DNA from: Anaerolineae bacterium
Lineage (GTDB): Bacteria; Chloroflexota; Anaerolineae; Anaerolineales; Villigracilaceae
Length of the DNA stretch: 64,000 nucleotides
NCBI GenBank assembly: GCA_017303655.1
Contig: JAFLCE010000006.1
Location: 1 to 64,000, forward strand
Direction of reading: 5' to 3'
Below, in pieces: positions 25,646-33,829 of this stretch. How positions within the stretch are numbered: position 1 is the first letter of the stretch; each line of letters begins with the position of its first letter. Both the position numbers and the translations under genes were made by a program. The notes beneath the pieces are model-generated. The model had not been told where the DNA came from, ran no database searches, and saw only the letters and a program-made list of their open reading frames with translations.

Positions 25646-26005
25646 TTATTTATATTTTTTTGCTTCCAAATAATTAGTAAGCGCTGCATAAAGCAGGAAG
25701 ACTCCAAGTGCCATGAAGAGCGCGGCTTGCAGACCAAGAAAATCCAATTGCCACCAACCAAAGCCTACAAAGGCAACTCCCACCAGCCCATAGAAGCTGA
25801 AGTTTTTCATGTACACAGATCGCACCCGTTCGGATTGCAAAAGATTTCGGGCGGTCAAAATCTCCAGTTTGTGGACTCCCTCTTCGTGGCGATTTTTACA
25901 CGCAAGCACATCATCTACAACGGCGGCGCACTCGGAGCAAAGTCCGCGTTGGCAGTGTTTGCATAATCCAACGGCGGGGGTGGTTGGGTGATAAAAGCAA
26001 TTCAT
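25646..26005 (-). CDS. B-box-like zinc-binding membrane protein
   Basis: The 119-aa protein opens with a Cys/His cluster (CFYHPTTPAVGLCKHCQRG, LCSECA, CKNRHE), a B-box-type zinc-binding arrangement. Two membrane helices follow (~72-112, FYGLVGVAFVGFGWWQLDFL). Small bacterial proteins of this plan are common but of unknown function. SD GAGGA lies before the ATG. It is the last gene of the minus-strand group 28200-25646, separated from the GyrI-like gene by a hairpin-rich gap. Confidence 0.8.
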   Translation of the reverse strand: MNCFYHPTTPAVGLCKHCQRGLCSECAAVVDDVLACKNRHEEGVHKLEILTARNLLQSERVRSVYMKNFSFYGLVGVAFVGFGWWQLDFLGLQAALFMALGVFLLYAALTNYLEAKKYK

Positions 26006-26021
26006 AAAATCCTCGTTTACA

Positions 26022-26076
26022 TGTTAGAAGGTTTGAATGTTAAAAGGTTTAAACGTTCAAACTTGACAACCTTCCA
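26022..26076. repeat. imperfect inverted repeat sharing a core with 25314-25359
   Basis: GTTTGAATGTT (26031-26041) pairs with AACGTTCAAAC (26052-26062) with one G-T mismatch; GTTAGAAGG and CCTTCCAAC flank it as weaker outer arms. It lies between the GyrI-like gene end and the B-box gene start. Confidence 0.55.
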
Positions 26077-26080
26077 ACTT

Positions 26081-26728
26081 TTAAACCTTGATTACTGGGT
26101 GTCTCAACACCGTCTTCATTTTATCAGGTGCAGCCTTGCGTGGGTCACTGATATAAATTTCATGATGTTTTCCACCAATCGGTCCGACAGCATCTTTCAG
26201 CACATTCTCTGCCATGAATTCCTTCATGCGGTCAATCGTGGCGGGTTCGGTGGCATATGGTCCAATGTGCATGGTTTGGACGCACAAGCCTTCTTCAAAA
26301 TATACCAGTCGCGCCTTTGATACCATTTCTGAATCGCCTTTTTTCTTCATAACCTGTTCGCGGGCTTCCTCAAAGACGTCAGAGGTAATGACATCGGGTT
26401 GCATGATTATTAATGTGTAAAACCAATTGTCCTTGACGGTGATATCGAAGAAGCCGTCTTCCACCCACCATAGTCCTTCCAGTGCCATAACGGGGTAATC
26501 AAAGGCATTCGTCTTGCGTTTCTTGAGCATGAACTTGAGCGTGTAGGACAAGCTGTACAACGCCTGGGTCGCCTCTGCAAAAGATGGCGACTTGCCCGGC
26601 TCAGAGCCTTTTTCAATAGATCCATCGATCATGGCAAATTGCAGGTTCGGCACTTGCACAGTTTCGACCTTCTTTGCCGAAGGTTGATAGAGCGATTTGT
26701 ACTGTTTTTTCAAGTCTAGAATTTTCAT
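26081..26728 (-). CDS. GyrI-like small-molecule-binding protein
   Basis: The 215-aa protein is of the stand-alone GyrI/SOUL-like ligand-binding type. Typical segments are VETVQVPNLQFAMIDG near the start, YTLKFMLKK, and LCVQTMHIGPYATEPATID in the second repeat, followed by HHEIYISDPRKAAPDK. These domains bind hydrophobic compounds, and some act in drug sensing or hydrolysis. No DNA-binding domain is attached. SD AAGGA precedes the ATG. It is third in a WYL regulator - DfsB-like - GyrI-like operon, which suggests a small-molecule resistance set. Confidence 0.88.
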   Translation of the reverse strand: MKILDLKKQYKSLYQPSAKKVETVQVPNLQFAMIDGSIEKGSEPGKSPSFAEATQALYSLSYTLKFMLKKRKTNAFDYPVMALEGLWWVEDGFFDITVKDNWFYTLIIMQPDVITSDVFEEAREQVMKKKGDSEMVSKARLVYFEEGLCVQTMHIGPYATEPATIDRMKEFMAENVLKDAVGPIGGKHHEIYISDPRKAAPDKMKTVLRHPVIKV

Positions 26729-26742
26729 GGTTTTATCCTTTT

Positions 26743-27207
26743 TTATTTGACTGCTTTTCGAATTATCATCCGTGCCCAGCGGTAGTGACTGCTGGTGGCA
26801 GAGATGAAATACGCCGCGAGCAGGTTGTTATTTGTCCACGGGTAGATTTTACGAGTGAACAATTCTTTTTCAGGGATACTTTTGATTGTTTTCAGAATCT
26901 TCTTGTATGAGGCTTTGAATGTCTTTTGTATTTCAGTCAGCGGCGCATCGCGATATTTGAGGAAGGTGGCGTGATTCAGTGCGGGTAGTTGTCCCCAGTT
27001 GTATTCAGCAGAAGGTACGGCAGGGGTTTTGCCTTTTTTGCCGGTCTCGTACCATTGCACGACCATTCTTTCCCATTCAGATAGATGCGCCAACACATCT
27101 TTGATTGCCCATTCGCCGATCATCTTGGGCTGAGACATTTGTTCGGGCGTTAGAGTTGCGAGAAGTTCTTCCAAGGCTGCGCGTTCTGTTTGAGCGCTTT
27201 CGATCAT
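26743..27207 (-). CDS. ClbS/DfsB-family four-helix protein (DinB fold)
   Basis: A 154-aa protein with DinB/DfsB features: the QPKMIGEWAIKDVLAHLSEW helix with the first conserved His, the WYETGKKGKTPAVPSAEYNW loop, and the C-terminal SATSSHYRWARMII with the second. ClbS, from this family, hydrolyses the genotoxin colibactin; others are bacillithiol/DinB-like enzymes. The ATG at 27207 has no SD. An AGGAGG sits at 27246-27241, 6 nt before an in-frame ATA at 27234 that would give the family-typical start PKPTTKKEM, so initiation may be at AUA. The SD overlaps the stop of the WYL gene. Confidence 0.85.
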   Translation of the reverse strand: MIESAQTERAALEELLATLTPEQMSQPKMIGEWAIKDVLAHLSEWERMVVQWYETGKKGKTPAVPSAEYNWGQLPALNHATFLKYRDAPLTEIQKTFKASYKKILKTIKSIPEKELFTRKIYPWTNNNLLAAYFISATSSHYRWARMIIRKAVK

Positions 27208-27243
27208 TTCTTTTTTTGTCGTTGGCTTTGGTATGTCTGCCTC

Positions 27244-28200
27244 CTATGATTTGTATCGATCCAGAGTGGCTTGCGCCCATTCTTGGACTAAGCTTTTTAG
27301 TTCTGGTGGCTCTTGCACCGTGACCCAATTCGCAAAGCTCAAGGTCATGGATGCCAACCAGGGTAGGTCGGGTGCAGTGAGGGTCACATCCATGCTGCCG
27401 TCTTTATTTCCGTGCGTTGATTCCCACATGGAGAGATTGCTCTTGACCATAAATGCCGCTTCTGGCACAAAGTGCAAGTGAGCGCGGATGATTGGTTGAT
27501 TTTTGAATTCTTCTTGTAGGTAGGTTTGCACATTGAAATCAGATGGGAAGTCAAAAGATGTAGTCAGCACCTTCAAAGTTTGAATGCGATCCAGCCGGAA
27601 GGTGCGTGGCGCTTTTCGCAGATGACAATACCCAACCAAATACCACCAGCCAGAACGAAATACCAAAGCGTAGGGATCTACTTTCCGCTTTTGCGCTTTT
27701 TCGTTGGCAGGTCCCTGATACTGTATGGAAATCTGCATTCGTTCGCGGGTAGCTTGACGCAGTTTCTCCATTACCGGTGAGAGGCTGGCGAGTTCGGCGC
27801 GGTAGAGATTGGTGCTGACCAGTGACCGTCGCGCCCATTGGATCTCTGTGCGTTGCTCATCGGGCAAGATATTCTCAACTTTTGCCATCGCGCTACGCGT
27901 GGCATCTTGGTACAACGTGCCCCATGTTTCGCGGATCAAATCTGTGCCCAGATAAACTGCCACAGCTTCTTCCAGCGAAAAGGTGAGTGGCGGTAATTTG
28001 TATCCACGTACGAGCGAGAACCCGCCATACGGTCCACGCTCGGCGTAGACAGGGATGCCCATTTCATCGAGCATAGCAAAGTAGCGGTGGACGGTGCGCA
28101 AAGAGACGCCTAACTTTTCAGCCAATTCATTGGCTTTTTGATTGGGCTGATTTTGCAGCAATGTGATGAGAGTGAGCAGGCGTGTGGCGACGTTGGTCAT
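27244..28200 (-). CDS. WYL-domain transcriptional regulator (YafY type)
   Basis: The 318-aa protein has an N-terminal winged helix (~1-60, NELAEKLGVSLRTVHRYFAM), a wing with YAERGPYGGFSLVRGY, then the WYL ligand-binding domain (~145-225, WYLVGYCHLRKAPRTFRLDR). A C-terminal WCX-type extension follows. WYL proteins sense nucleic-acid or small ligands. It heads an operon with the DfsB-like and GyrI-like genes, with its TAG inside the next gene's SD. A 13-bp inverted repeat, 28225-28255, lies just upstream and could be its operator. Confidence 0.92.
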   Translation of the reverse strand: MTNVATRLLTLITLLQNQPNQKANELAEKLGVSLRTVHRYFAMLDEMGIPVYAERGPYGGFSLVRGYKLPPLTFSLEEAVAVYLGTDLIRETWGTLYQDATRSAMAKVENILPDEQRTEIQWARRSLVSTNLYRAELASLSPVMEKLRQATRERMQISIQYQGPANEKAQKRKVDPYALVFRSGWWYLVGYCHLRKAPRTFRLDRIQTLKVLTTSFDFPSDFNVQTYLQEEFKNQPIIRAHLHFVPEAAFMVKSNLSMWESTHGNKDGSMDVTLTAPDLPWLASMTLSFANWVTVQEPPELKSLVQEWAQATLDRYKS

Positions 28201-28224
28201 TGGGCATCCTTGTTAAATATAAAA

Positions 28225-28255
28225 CGGGTATATGTCATATTGTGACATATACCCG
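28225..28255 (-). terminator. hairpin between dinB and the WYL gene
   Basis: CGGGTATATGTCA / TGACATATACCCG (13 bp, 5-nt loop) followed on the minus strand by TTTTATATTT: a good terminator for dinB. The TGTCA-N5-TGACA centre, 25 bp before the WYL start, also looks like an operator. Confidence 0.75.
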
Positions 28256-28276
28256 CAGGGAATTCCAGCGACATTT

Positions 28277-29437
28277 TTACCCTTTTTTGATGATGCTTTT
28301 CCCATACTTATCTTGTAGTTGATCCACAACCTCCTGCAGTTTGCGGGACTTTTCGCTTCCTACGTCCCATAAGCTGAGTTGCCGCACTGGAGCTCCGATT
28401 CCGCTGACGCCGACTCCGATCAACCGCACAGGCTGATTCGGCTTGCGGACGGCTTTCATCAATTTGACGACGGCTTGGAAGATCTCTTCTTCATTATCGG
28501 TGGAGGTGGGCAGGGTGGTTTGACGTGTAATAGTGGTGAAGTCAGACCAGCGTAATTTTACTTTGACAGTCTTGCCAGCCAGATCATTTTTTCTCAATTG
28601 CCGCGCTACTTCTTTTGATTGTTCACGCAGGGTTTTTTCGAGAGTCTTCTCATCACTGACATCCACATTGTAGGTTGTTTCCTGGCTGATGGATTTGGTT
28701 TCGGACTCGGTACTGACGGGACGGTTATCAATACCATGTGCATGCTGCCATAAGTCGCGTCCGTTCTCGCCGAAGAGATTGACCAATTCTTTTTCGGGCC
28801 AGTTGGCAATGTCACCAATAGTATGGATGCCAAGCTCAGCGAGTCTTGCATTTGTTTTGGGTCCTACACCCCAGAGCATGTCCGCGGGGAGGGGTGATAA
28901 AAATTTAGCTTCTTCGCCCGTTGGTACAACTGTAAAGCCGAAAGGCGGTTCATTCTTCTTTTTGCTCGACTTCTTGCCAACTTCGGTGGCGATCTTTGCC
29001 ACGAGTTTATTGGACGCAATGCCAACGCTCGAGGGGAGATTCAGCTCATTTCGTATGGACAGTTGCAAGTCGAGGGCGAGGCGGGGTTTATCCGCTTGAA
29101 TGTCTGATATATCGAGAAAGGCTTCGTCGATGGAAATCTGTTCGACGAGGGGAGTCAGGCTGTGTAATTTTTCCATCACCTTCTGAGAATATTCGCCATA
29201 GAGATGATGCCTGCCCGACACGATGATCAAATCTCTGCACAGTTTTATTGCGCGAGACATAGGCATGGCACTGCGAATGCCGAGTGCGCGTGCAGCATAC
29301 GAACAGGATGCCACCACGCCGCGTTCATCGGGTTTGCCACCCACGGCAAAAGGCTTGCCGCGCAGTTGCGGATTTTGAATTTCTTCAACCGAACAATAGA
29401 AGGCGTCCAAATCAAGGTGTAGAATCGTGCGAGGCAT
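28277..29437 (-). CDS. dinB: DNA polymerase IV (Y family)
   Basis: The 386-aa protein is a full Y-family polymerase: ILHLDLDAFYCSVEE with the first metal Asp, SCSYAARALGIRSAM, SIDEAFLDIS with the paired Asp-Glu, the helix-hairpin-helix thumb GVGPKTNARLAELGI, and the little-finger domain to the end. It bypasses damage without proofreading. The start is put at 29437 (MPRTILH): TATAAT at 29449-29444 leaves 6 nt before this ATG, so any longer N-terminus would lie upstream of the transcript. No LexA-like box was seen at the promoter. Confidence 0.95.
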   Translation of the reverse strand: MPRTILHLDLDAFYCSVEEIQNPQLRGKPFAVGGKPDERGVVASCSYAARALGIRSAMPMSRAIKLCRDLIIVSGRHHLYGEYSQKVMEKLHSLTPLVEQISIDEAFLDISDIQADKPRLALDLQLSIRNELNLPSSVGIASNKLVAKIATEVGKKSSKKKNEPPFGFTVVPTGEEAKFLSPLPADMLWGVGPKTNARLAELGIHTIGDIANWPEKELVNLFGENGRDLWQHAHGIDNRPVSTESETKSISQETTYNVDVSDEKTLEKTLREQSKEVARQLRKNDLAGKTVKVKLRWSDFTTITRQTTLPTSTDNEEEIFQAVVKLMKAVRKPNQPVRLIGVGVSGIGAPVRQLSLWDVGSEKSRKLQEVVDQLQDKYGKSIIKKG

Positions 29438-29443
29438 GCGCCC

Positions 29444-29449
29444 ATTATA
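29444..29449 (-). promoter_or_regulatory. -10 box of leaderless dinB
   Basis: TATAAT on the minus strand, then GGGCGC, then ATG at 29437. The -35 region is weak. Confidence 0.6.
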
Positions 29450-29628
29450 GTGCAGTCGATTTTGCGCCAAGAGAGACGGAAAATAGGAAAAATTACCTAC
29501 CATTTTGTTTTGATTTCATTATTGAACAATTATTAAAGAAAAGTTATACTAGAAGAGCGTATAGTCAAAAGGGAACTTCTCACCGAAATTTTACGTCCTA
29601 ATCCCGAGTTGACTTGATGGAGGAAGAA

Positions 29629-31758
29629 ATGAGATCAGTTTTACGAATAGTATCCACATTGCTCTTGCTGGCGGTTTTATTGACCACCACGCCGGGAGCA
29701 ACCCAACCTGCAAGTGCTGCGAGCTGTTATTGGGCGCAGTTCATTGCAGATGTTAGCATTCCAGATGGCACTACTTTTGCACCGAACACCGCCTTCAAAA
29801 AGACCTGGCGGATCAAGAATATTGGCACATGTGCCTGGAACAGCAATGATGTTTCATTGATCTTTGATAGCGGCGAAAAGATGGGCGCGCCTGCCTCTCT
29901 TGCCCTGCCGACCACCGTGAATCCCGGCGCAACCGTGGACATCACTGTGGACATGACCTCGCCAGCCAGTGCGGGTCATTACTTCGGGTATTGGAAATTC
30001 AAAAGCAATAGCGGCGGCAATTTTGGAATTGGCTCCACGGCTCAGAAATCTTTCTGGGTTGAGATCCGCGTGTCTTCTTCAACGACCAGTGCCGGATATG
30101 ACTTTACTGCCAATGCTCCTTCTGCCACATGGTCGAGCGGAGCCGGTGCTTTAACCTTCCCCGGTACCGATGGCAATGCCAACGGGTTTGCGATCAAACA
30201 AGATCAGCCCAAACTCGAAAGCGGCGTGACCTCGGCACAGGCGGGCTTGCTCTTTGCGCCCAATAATGTCACCAATGGTTATGTCAAGGCGGTGTATCCT
30301 GCCTTCCGTGTTCAAACGGGTGACCGCTTCCAAGCGACCATCGGTTGTGAACAAGGCGCTACAAATTGTTACGTAGCGTATACCCTGTACTACAAGATCG
30401 GCAATGGAGCCGAGGTTACGCTGTGGACCTTCCGCGAAAAATATGAAGGTCTCACCTATAACGTTAACCTCGATCTGAGCCGACTCGCCAACCAGGATGT
30501 GACCTTTATTCTCGTCACCTCTGCTTATGGCACACCGATAGGTGACCGTGCCTTGTGGGTCAACCCAATCATTGCACGAGCTGGCGGCTCCACTCCGCCG
30601 ACGGCTGTTCCGCCGACTGTGACTGGTACTCCGCCTACACCGACTCCCACCAAGACAGGAATCGTCCAACCGAATGCCTGTGACCGCGCTCAGTTCATCT
30701 CCGATGTCAGCGTGCCAGACGGCACCACATTTGCGCCCGGCATCGGTTTCAGCAAGACCTGGCGTTTGAAGAACGTCGGCACTTGTACCTGGACCAACTA
30801 CAGCATCATCTTCGACACCGGCGAAAAGATGGGCGGACCAGACACCGCACTCATCCCAACCACCGTTGCTCCCGGTCAGACCGTGGATATCACTCTGCCG
30901 TTGACTTCTCCAACCACTGGCGGAACCTTCCGCGGATATTGGAAGTTGAAGAACAACACAGGCGTACCTTTTGGTATTGGCTCCGCAGGGACAAAATCGT
31001 TCTGGGTTGAGATCAAAGTGAGCGGCACGGGCATCAACCCCGGCACTGCCACAAAGACCAATACTCCCGGAACACCCTCCACGCCTGTTACTCCTGCCAC
31101 GCCAGTAACGGGTACCAGTTACGACTTTGCCGCCAATGTTTGTGCCGCCAAGTGGTATAGCGGCGCGGGCGAACTTGCCTGCCCCGGCACGGATGGCGAT
31201 GCAAAAGGCTTTGTCTTGATCGCCAATCCATCCAAGTTAGAAAATGGCACCATTGATGCTCGCACCGGTTTATTGACAGTTCCGCAGAACATAAACAACG
31301 GCTATATTCAAGGCATCTATCCTAGCTACAAAGTCAAAGCCGGTGATAAATTCCGCGCGACCATTGGTTGTGAGAATAACGCTACCAGTTGCTATGTGGT
31401 CTTCCGTCTGGATTACTCCGTCTCTGGAACGTCATCCGTCATCACATACTGGGCTTTCGTAGAGAAATACGAAGGCGGCGTATACAATGCTGAGATCGAC
31501 CTTTCCTCTCTGGTCGGTCAGGATGTCAAATTTATCCTCACCGTGCTTGCCACAGGTCCCGCCGCGGGTGACCGCGCCTTGTGGACAGCACCGATCATCT
31601 ACAACGCCTCCAGTTCATCTCCTGTTGTAACTGCCACGCCCACCAGTACCACCGCCGCAGCTTCAGCAACTCCCACAGCAACTGGAACGACAGCCGCCGC
31701 CACGGAAACGCCAACGGCTACTGCCACACCGACCGCCACCAACACCGTTACACCCTAA
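29629..31758 (+). CDS. secreted protein with two NBR1-type Ig-like units
   Basis: The 709-aa protein has a signal peptide (VSTLLLLAVLLTTTPGATQP, cleavage near AASC). A two-domain unit is present twice. Each unit opens with an NBR1-like Ig domain (QFISDVSVPDGTTFAPG, KTWRLKNVGTCTW, and TVDITLPLTSP with a GYWKLKNN strand). A Cys-paired beta domain follows (YDFAANVCAAKWYSGAGE, FRATIGCENNATSCYVVF, DRALW). Thr/Pro-rich linkers separate the units and form the C-terminus. It is likely cell-surface, binding or structural; no catalytic motif is seen. Start at ATG 29629 with GGAGG 5 nt before; the open frame extends slightly further upstream. Confidence 0.88.
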   Translation: MRSVLRIVSTLLLLAVLLTTTPGATQPASAASCYWAQFIADVSIPDGTTFAPNTAFKKTWRIKNIGTCAWNSNDVSLIFDSGEKMGAPASLALPTTVNPGATVDITVDMTSPASAGHYFGYWKFKSNSGGNFGIGSTAQKSFWVEIRVSSSTTSAGYDFTANAPSATWSSGAGALTFPGTDGNANGFAIKQDQPKLESGVTSAQAGLLFAPNNVTNGYVKAVYPAFRVQTGDRFQATIGCEQGATNCYVAYTLYYKIGNGAEVTLWTFREKYEGLTYNVNLDLSRLANQDVTFILVTSAYGTPIGDRALWVNPIIARAGGSTPPTAVPPTVTGTPPTPTPTKTGIVQPNACDRAQFISDVSVPDGTTFAPGIGFSKTWRLKNVGTCTWTNYSIIFDTGEKMGGPDTALIPTTVAPGQTVDITLPLTSPTTGGTFRGYWKLKNNTGVPFGIGSAGTKSFWVEIKVSGTGINPGTATKTNTPGTPSTPVTPATPVTGTSYDFAANVCAAKWYSGAGELACPGTDGDAKGFVLIANPSKLENGTIDARTGLLTVPQNINNGYIQGIYPSYKVKAGDKFRATIGCENNATSCYVVFRLDYSVSGTSSVITYWAFVEKYEGGVYNAEIDLSSLVGQDVKFILTVLATGPAAGDRALWTAPIIYNASSSSPVVTATPTSTTAAASATPTATGTTAAATETPTATATPTATNTVTP

Positions 31759-31770
31759 GTAAGTTTGTAA

Positions 31771-31809
31771 AAAAAGTTCCCGTTGTCCGAGTGGCAGCGG
31801 GAACTTTTT
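31771..31809 (+). terminator. intrinsic terminator
   Basis: AAAAAGTTCCCG / CGGGAACTTTTT, a 12-bp stem with a 15-nt loop, 12 nt after the stop of the NBR1-like gene. Confidence 0.88.
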
Positions 31810-31847
31810 AATTACCACCCCGTCCTATTTTTGGAAAAGGAGACTCT

Positions 31848-33056
31848 ATGAAACGAATCTTCATTTTGGCCTTACTCTTCTTAACGGCTTGTTCTTCGCC
31901 TCAGCCTACTCCCGCCTCACTCTTTGACCTGTCACCTGAATCGCCTACCCAGGCTTTGGGAACTACGCCCGAAGCGCTCAATCCCACACTTCAGGCAGTG
32001 ATGCCACCACCAACTTCTGTGCCAGGCTCCACTGTTGAGACAGGTGAGTTGTACTTCTTTCTGCAACCGCGCCAACCGGGTGGCGTGATCGAGTTGGTAA
32101 AAGTCTCTGCCGCTTGTATTACAGACCCCATCAATTGCCCGTCCTTGGAACGGATCTCCGTTCCGTTCGCATTTAACTACACCATCAATGCGCTTGCCTG
32201 GTCACCCGATGGGAAGTATGCCGCTTTTTCGTACTCAGCCAACCCAAACGGCACGCCGACTCAATTATGGCTGTTCGATGCCAATGCAAAGACTTGGAAA
32301 GCCCTGGCAGAATTCCCGTATATTGACCCGCCCTTCTGGTCACCTGATGGAGCTTGGATTGCCTTCCGCACCCAAAATGGAGTCGGTGGCGAAGAGGTCT
32401 TTATTATCCGCCCAGACGGCGGCGAGTTAAAAAACATAGCAGCCGATTTACCAGTGGAAGGTCGCCCATACATCATGGATGGTTGGTATACCGAGAATGT
32501 CATCATGCGTTCTGCTTTGCCGGGTGCGGCTGGGAACATTTACCTCGTCCGCGCCGCAAATGGACAGTCTCGCCCGATGTTCGAGACTTTGCTCACTAAA
32601 GCACAATTCATCGCCTCGCCAGATGCTGGGTTCTTTGCCTACGACGAGTACGACTACACCTCGCAAAATCATTTTCTAAAAGTGATGGAGCCAGATGGTG
32701 CGAACGCCGTGACCATTGCCCAATTTGTGGGCGGTTCGATTTACCCCATGCTCTGGTCTCCAGATAGCCGCCTGATCGCGTTCAATTATTATGGCAATAT
32801 AACCAGTGGCAACCCCGCCGCAGAAGTATTCATCATTCCCCGTACAGGTGGTGAATTGAAGTCGGTTTATAAAGGTAGCACAGTTGGGCGTTTGCTATTT
32901 TCCCCGAATGGCAAATATCTTCTTATTGAAGAAACAACCTCCGCTTCCGGCGGTCACTTGTTCCTGGTGGATCTGGCAACATCAGTCGTCAGCATTTTAC
33001 AAGCCCCGGGTCTTTCAACTGATTTTGATTGGTACGCCCCATCGTGGAGACCCTAA
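31848..33056 (+). CDS. lipoprotein with TolB-like beta-propeller
   Basis: A 402-aa lipoprotein with lipobox FLTAC (Cys ~16) and a Pro/Thr-rich spacer. PD40/TolB-type blades follow: AWSPDGKYAAFSY, FWSPDGAWIAFRT, LWSPDSRLIAFNY and LFSPNGKYLLIEE. It forms an extracytoplasmic propeller, probably a binding or scaffold protein; Tol-Pal partners are not in the window. SD AAAGGAG precedes the ATG. It ends 2 bp from the convergent NTF2-like gene. Confidence 0.88.
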   Translation: MKRIFILALLFLTACSSPQPTPASLFDLSPESPTQALGTTPEALNPTLQAVMPPPTSVPGSTVETGELYFFLQPRQPGGVIELVKVSAACITDPINCPSLERISVPFAFNYTINALAWSPDGKYAAFSYSANPNGTPTQLWLFDANAKTWKALAEFPYIDPPFWSPDGAWIAFRTQNGVGGEEVFIIRPDGGELKNIAADLPVEGRPYIMDGWYTENVIMRSALPGAAGNIYLVRAANGQSRPMFETLLTKAQFIASPDAGFFAYDEYDYTSQNHFLKVMEPDGANAVTIAQFVGGSIYPMLWSPDSRLIAFNYYGNITSGNPAAEVFIIPRTGGELKSVYKGSTVGRLLFSPNGKYLLIEETTSASGGHLFLVDLATSVVSILQAPGLSTDFDWYAPSWRP

Positions 33057-33057
33057 C

Positions 33058-33441
33058 CTACATTTTCTCCACCCATTCAGTTCGCCATTCAGGCGCTGAG
33101 AATGGTTCGGGCCAGAACTCAACCTGCTTCCATATCTTCCCATCGCGGATGGTGGAGAAAGTAATGACCCGGTCGCTCAAGGTTCCATCGGTGACGGAAA
33201 CATCGGTCACTACTTCATCTCCATCGGCTACGATGGAATTAATCGTGAAGTGCCATGTTCCCTGGGTGGGGTAGGCGGTATTGAGTTTGGCAAAGTTTTC
33301 GCGTCCGCGAATGCGTTCACCCGATTGAACCCATTCCAATACGAAGTCATCGTGCAAGAGTTGAGCAACAGCGTAAAAGTCGTTGCTCTCCATGGTTTGC
33401 CAGAATTGCTCAATCAATTTTTTGGGTTTCATTTTATTCAC
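33058..33441 (-). CDS. SnoaL/NTF2-like protein
   Basis: The 127-aa protein has the NTF2-like cone fold: FWQTMESNDFYAVAQLLHDD, FVLEWVQSGERIRGRENFA, then strands WHFTINSIVADGDEVVTDVS and ITFSTIRDGKIWKQVEFW. Such proteins bind or isomerise small ligands; no specific catalytic pair could be assigned. Its start overlaps the ACT gene stop by 8 nt, so it is the last cistron of the methyltransferase-ACT-NTF2 run. Confidence 0.87.
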   Translation of the reverse strand: MNKMKPKKLIEQFWQTMESNDFYAVAQLLHDDFVLEWVQSGERIRGRENFAKLNTAYPTQGTWHFTINSIVADGDEVVTDVSVTDGTLSDRVITFSTIRDGKIWKQVEFWPEPFSAPEWRTEWVEKM

Positions 33442-33829
33442 CAGTCAGTTTATTCAAAACTTGCAATGCTCGGGTTCCATCTTTTATAGGTACAAAGATA
33501 TGGTCATGATAATAGGCAGCGACAACATTGCAACTGATGTTTGCTTCAGTCAACGCTTTTGAAACGGCGGCGGTCAAGCCTACCGCTTCTAAAGACGAAT
33601 GAACCGTCAACGTAATCCATGCACAAACAGTTGAATAAGGCAAAGAGGCTTCCTCTGCAGTGAGTTTTGGGAGGATGACGGTCACGCCTTCTTTTTCGTG
33701 AAATATTCCGATCGGCGCGAGCTTAACGGCTTGCTCCCATGAAGTGGCAAGGCAATAAACATATTCGCCTGTATGTAGTTCTGGTTTCATGTCTTTCAAT
33801 AGTTTGGCAAGCTCGGTTTCGCCGGTCAT
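33434..33829 (-). CDS. ACT-domain protein
   Basis: A 131-aa protein of the stand-alone tandem ACT type (MTGETELAKLLKDMKPELHT, YSTVCAWITLTVHSSLEAVG, LTEANISCNVVAAYYHDHIF). ACT domains bind amino acids and regulate metabolism. It overlaps the upstream methyltransferase by 4 nt (ATGA) and the downstream gene by 8 nt. No enzyme domain is fused. Confidence 0.9.
   Translation of the reverse strand: MTGETELAKLLKDMKPELHTGEYVYCLATSWEQAVKLAPIGIFHEKEGVTVILPKLTAEEASLPYSTVCAWITLTVHSSLEAVGLTAAVSKALTEANISCNVVAAYYHDHIFVPIKDGTRALQVLNKLTGE

Noticed and set aside
28277..29503. dinB starting at 29503
   Set aside because: The extra 22 residues do not match Y-family proteins and the -10 box lies inside that stretch.
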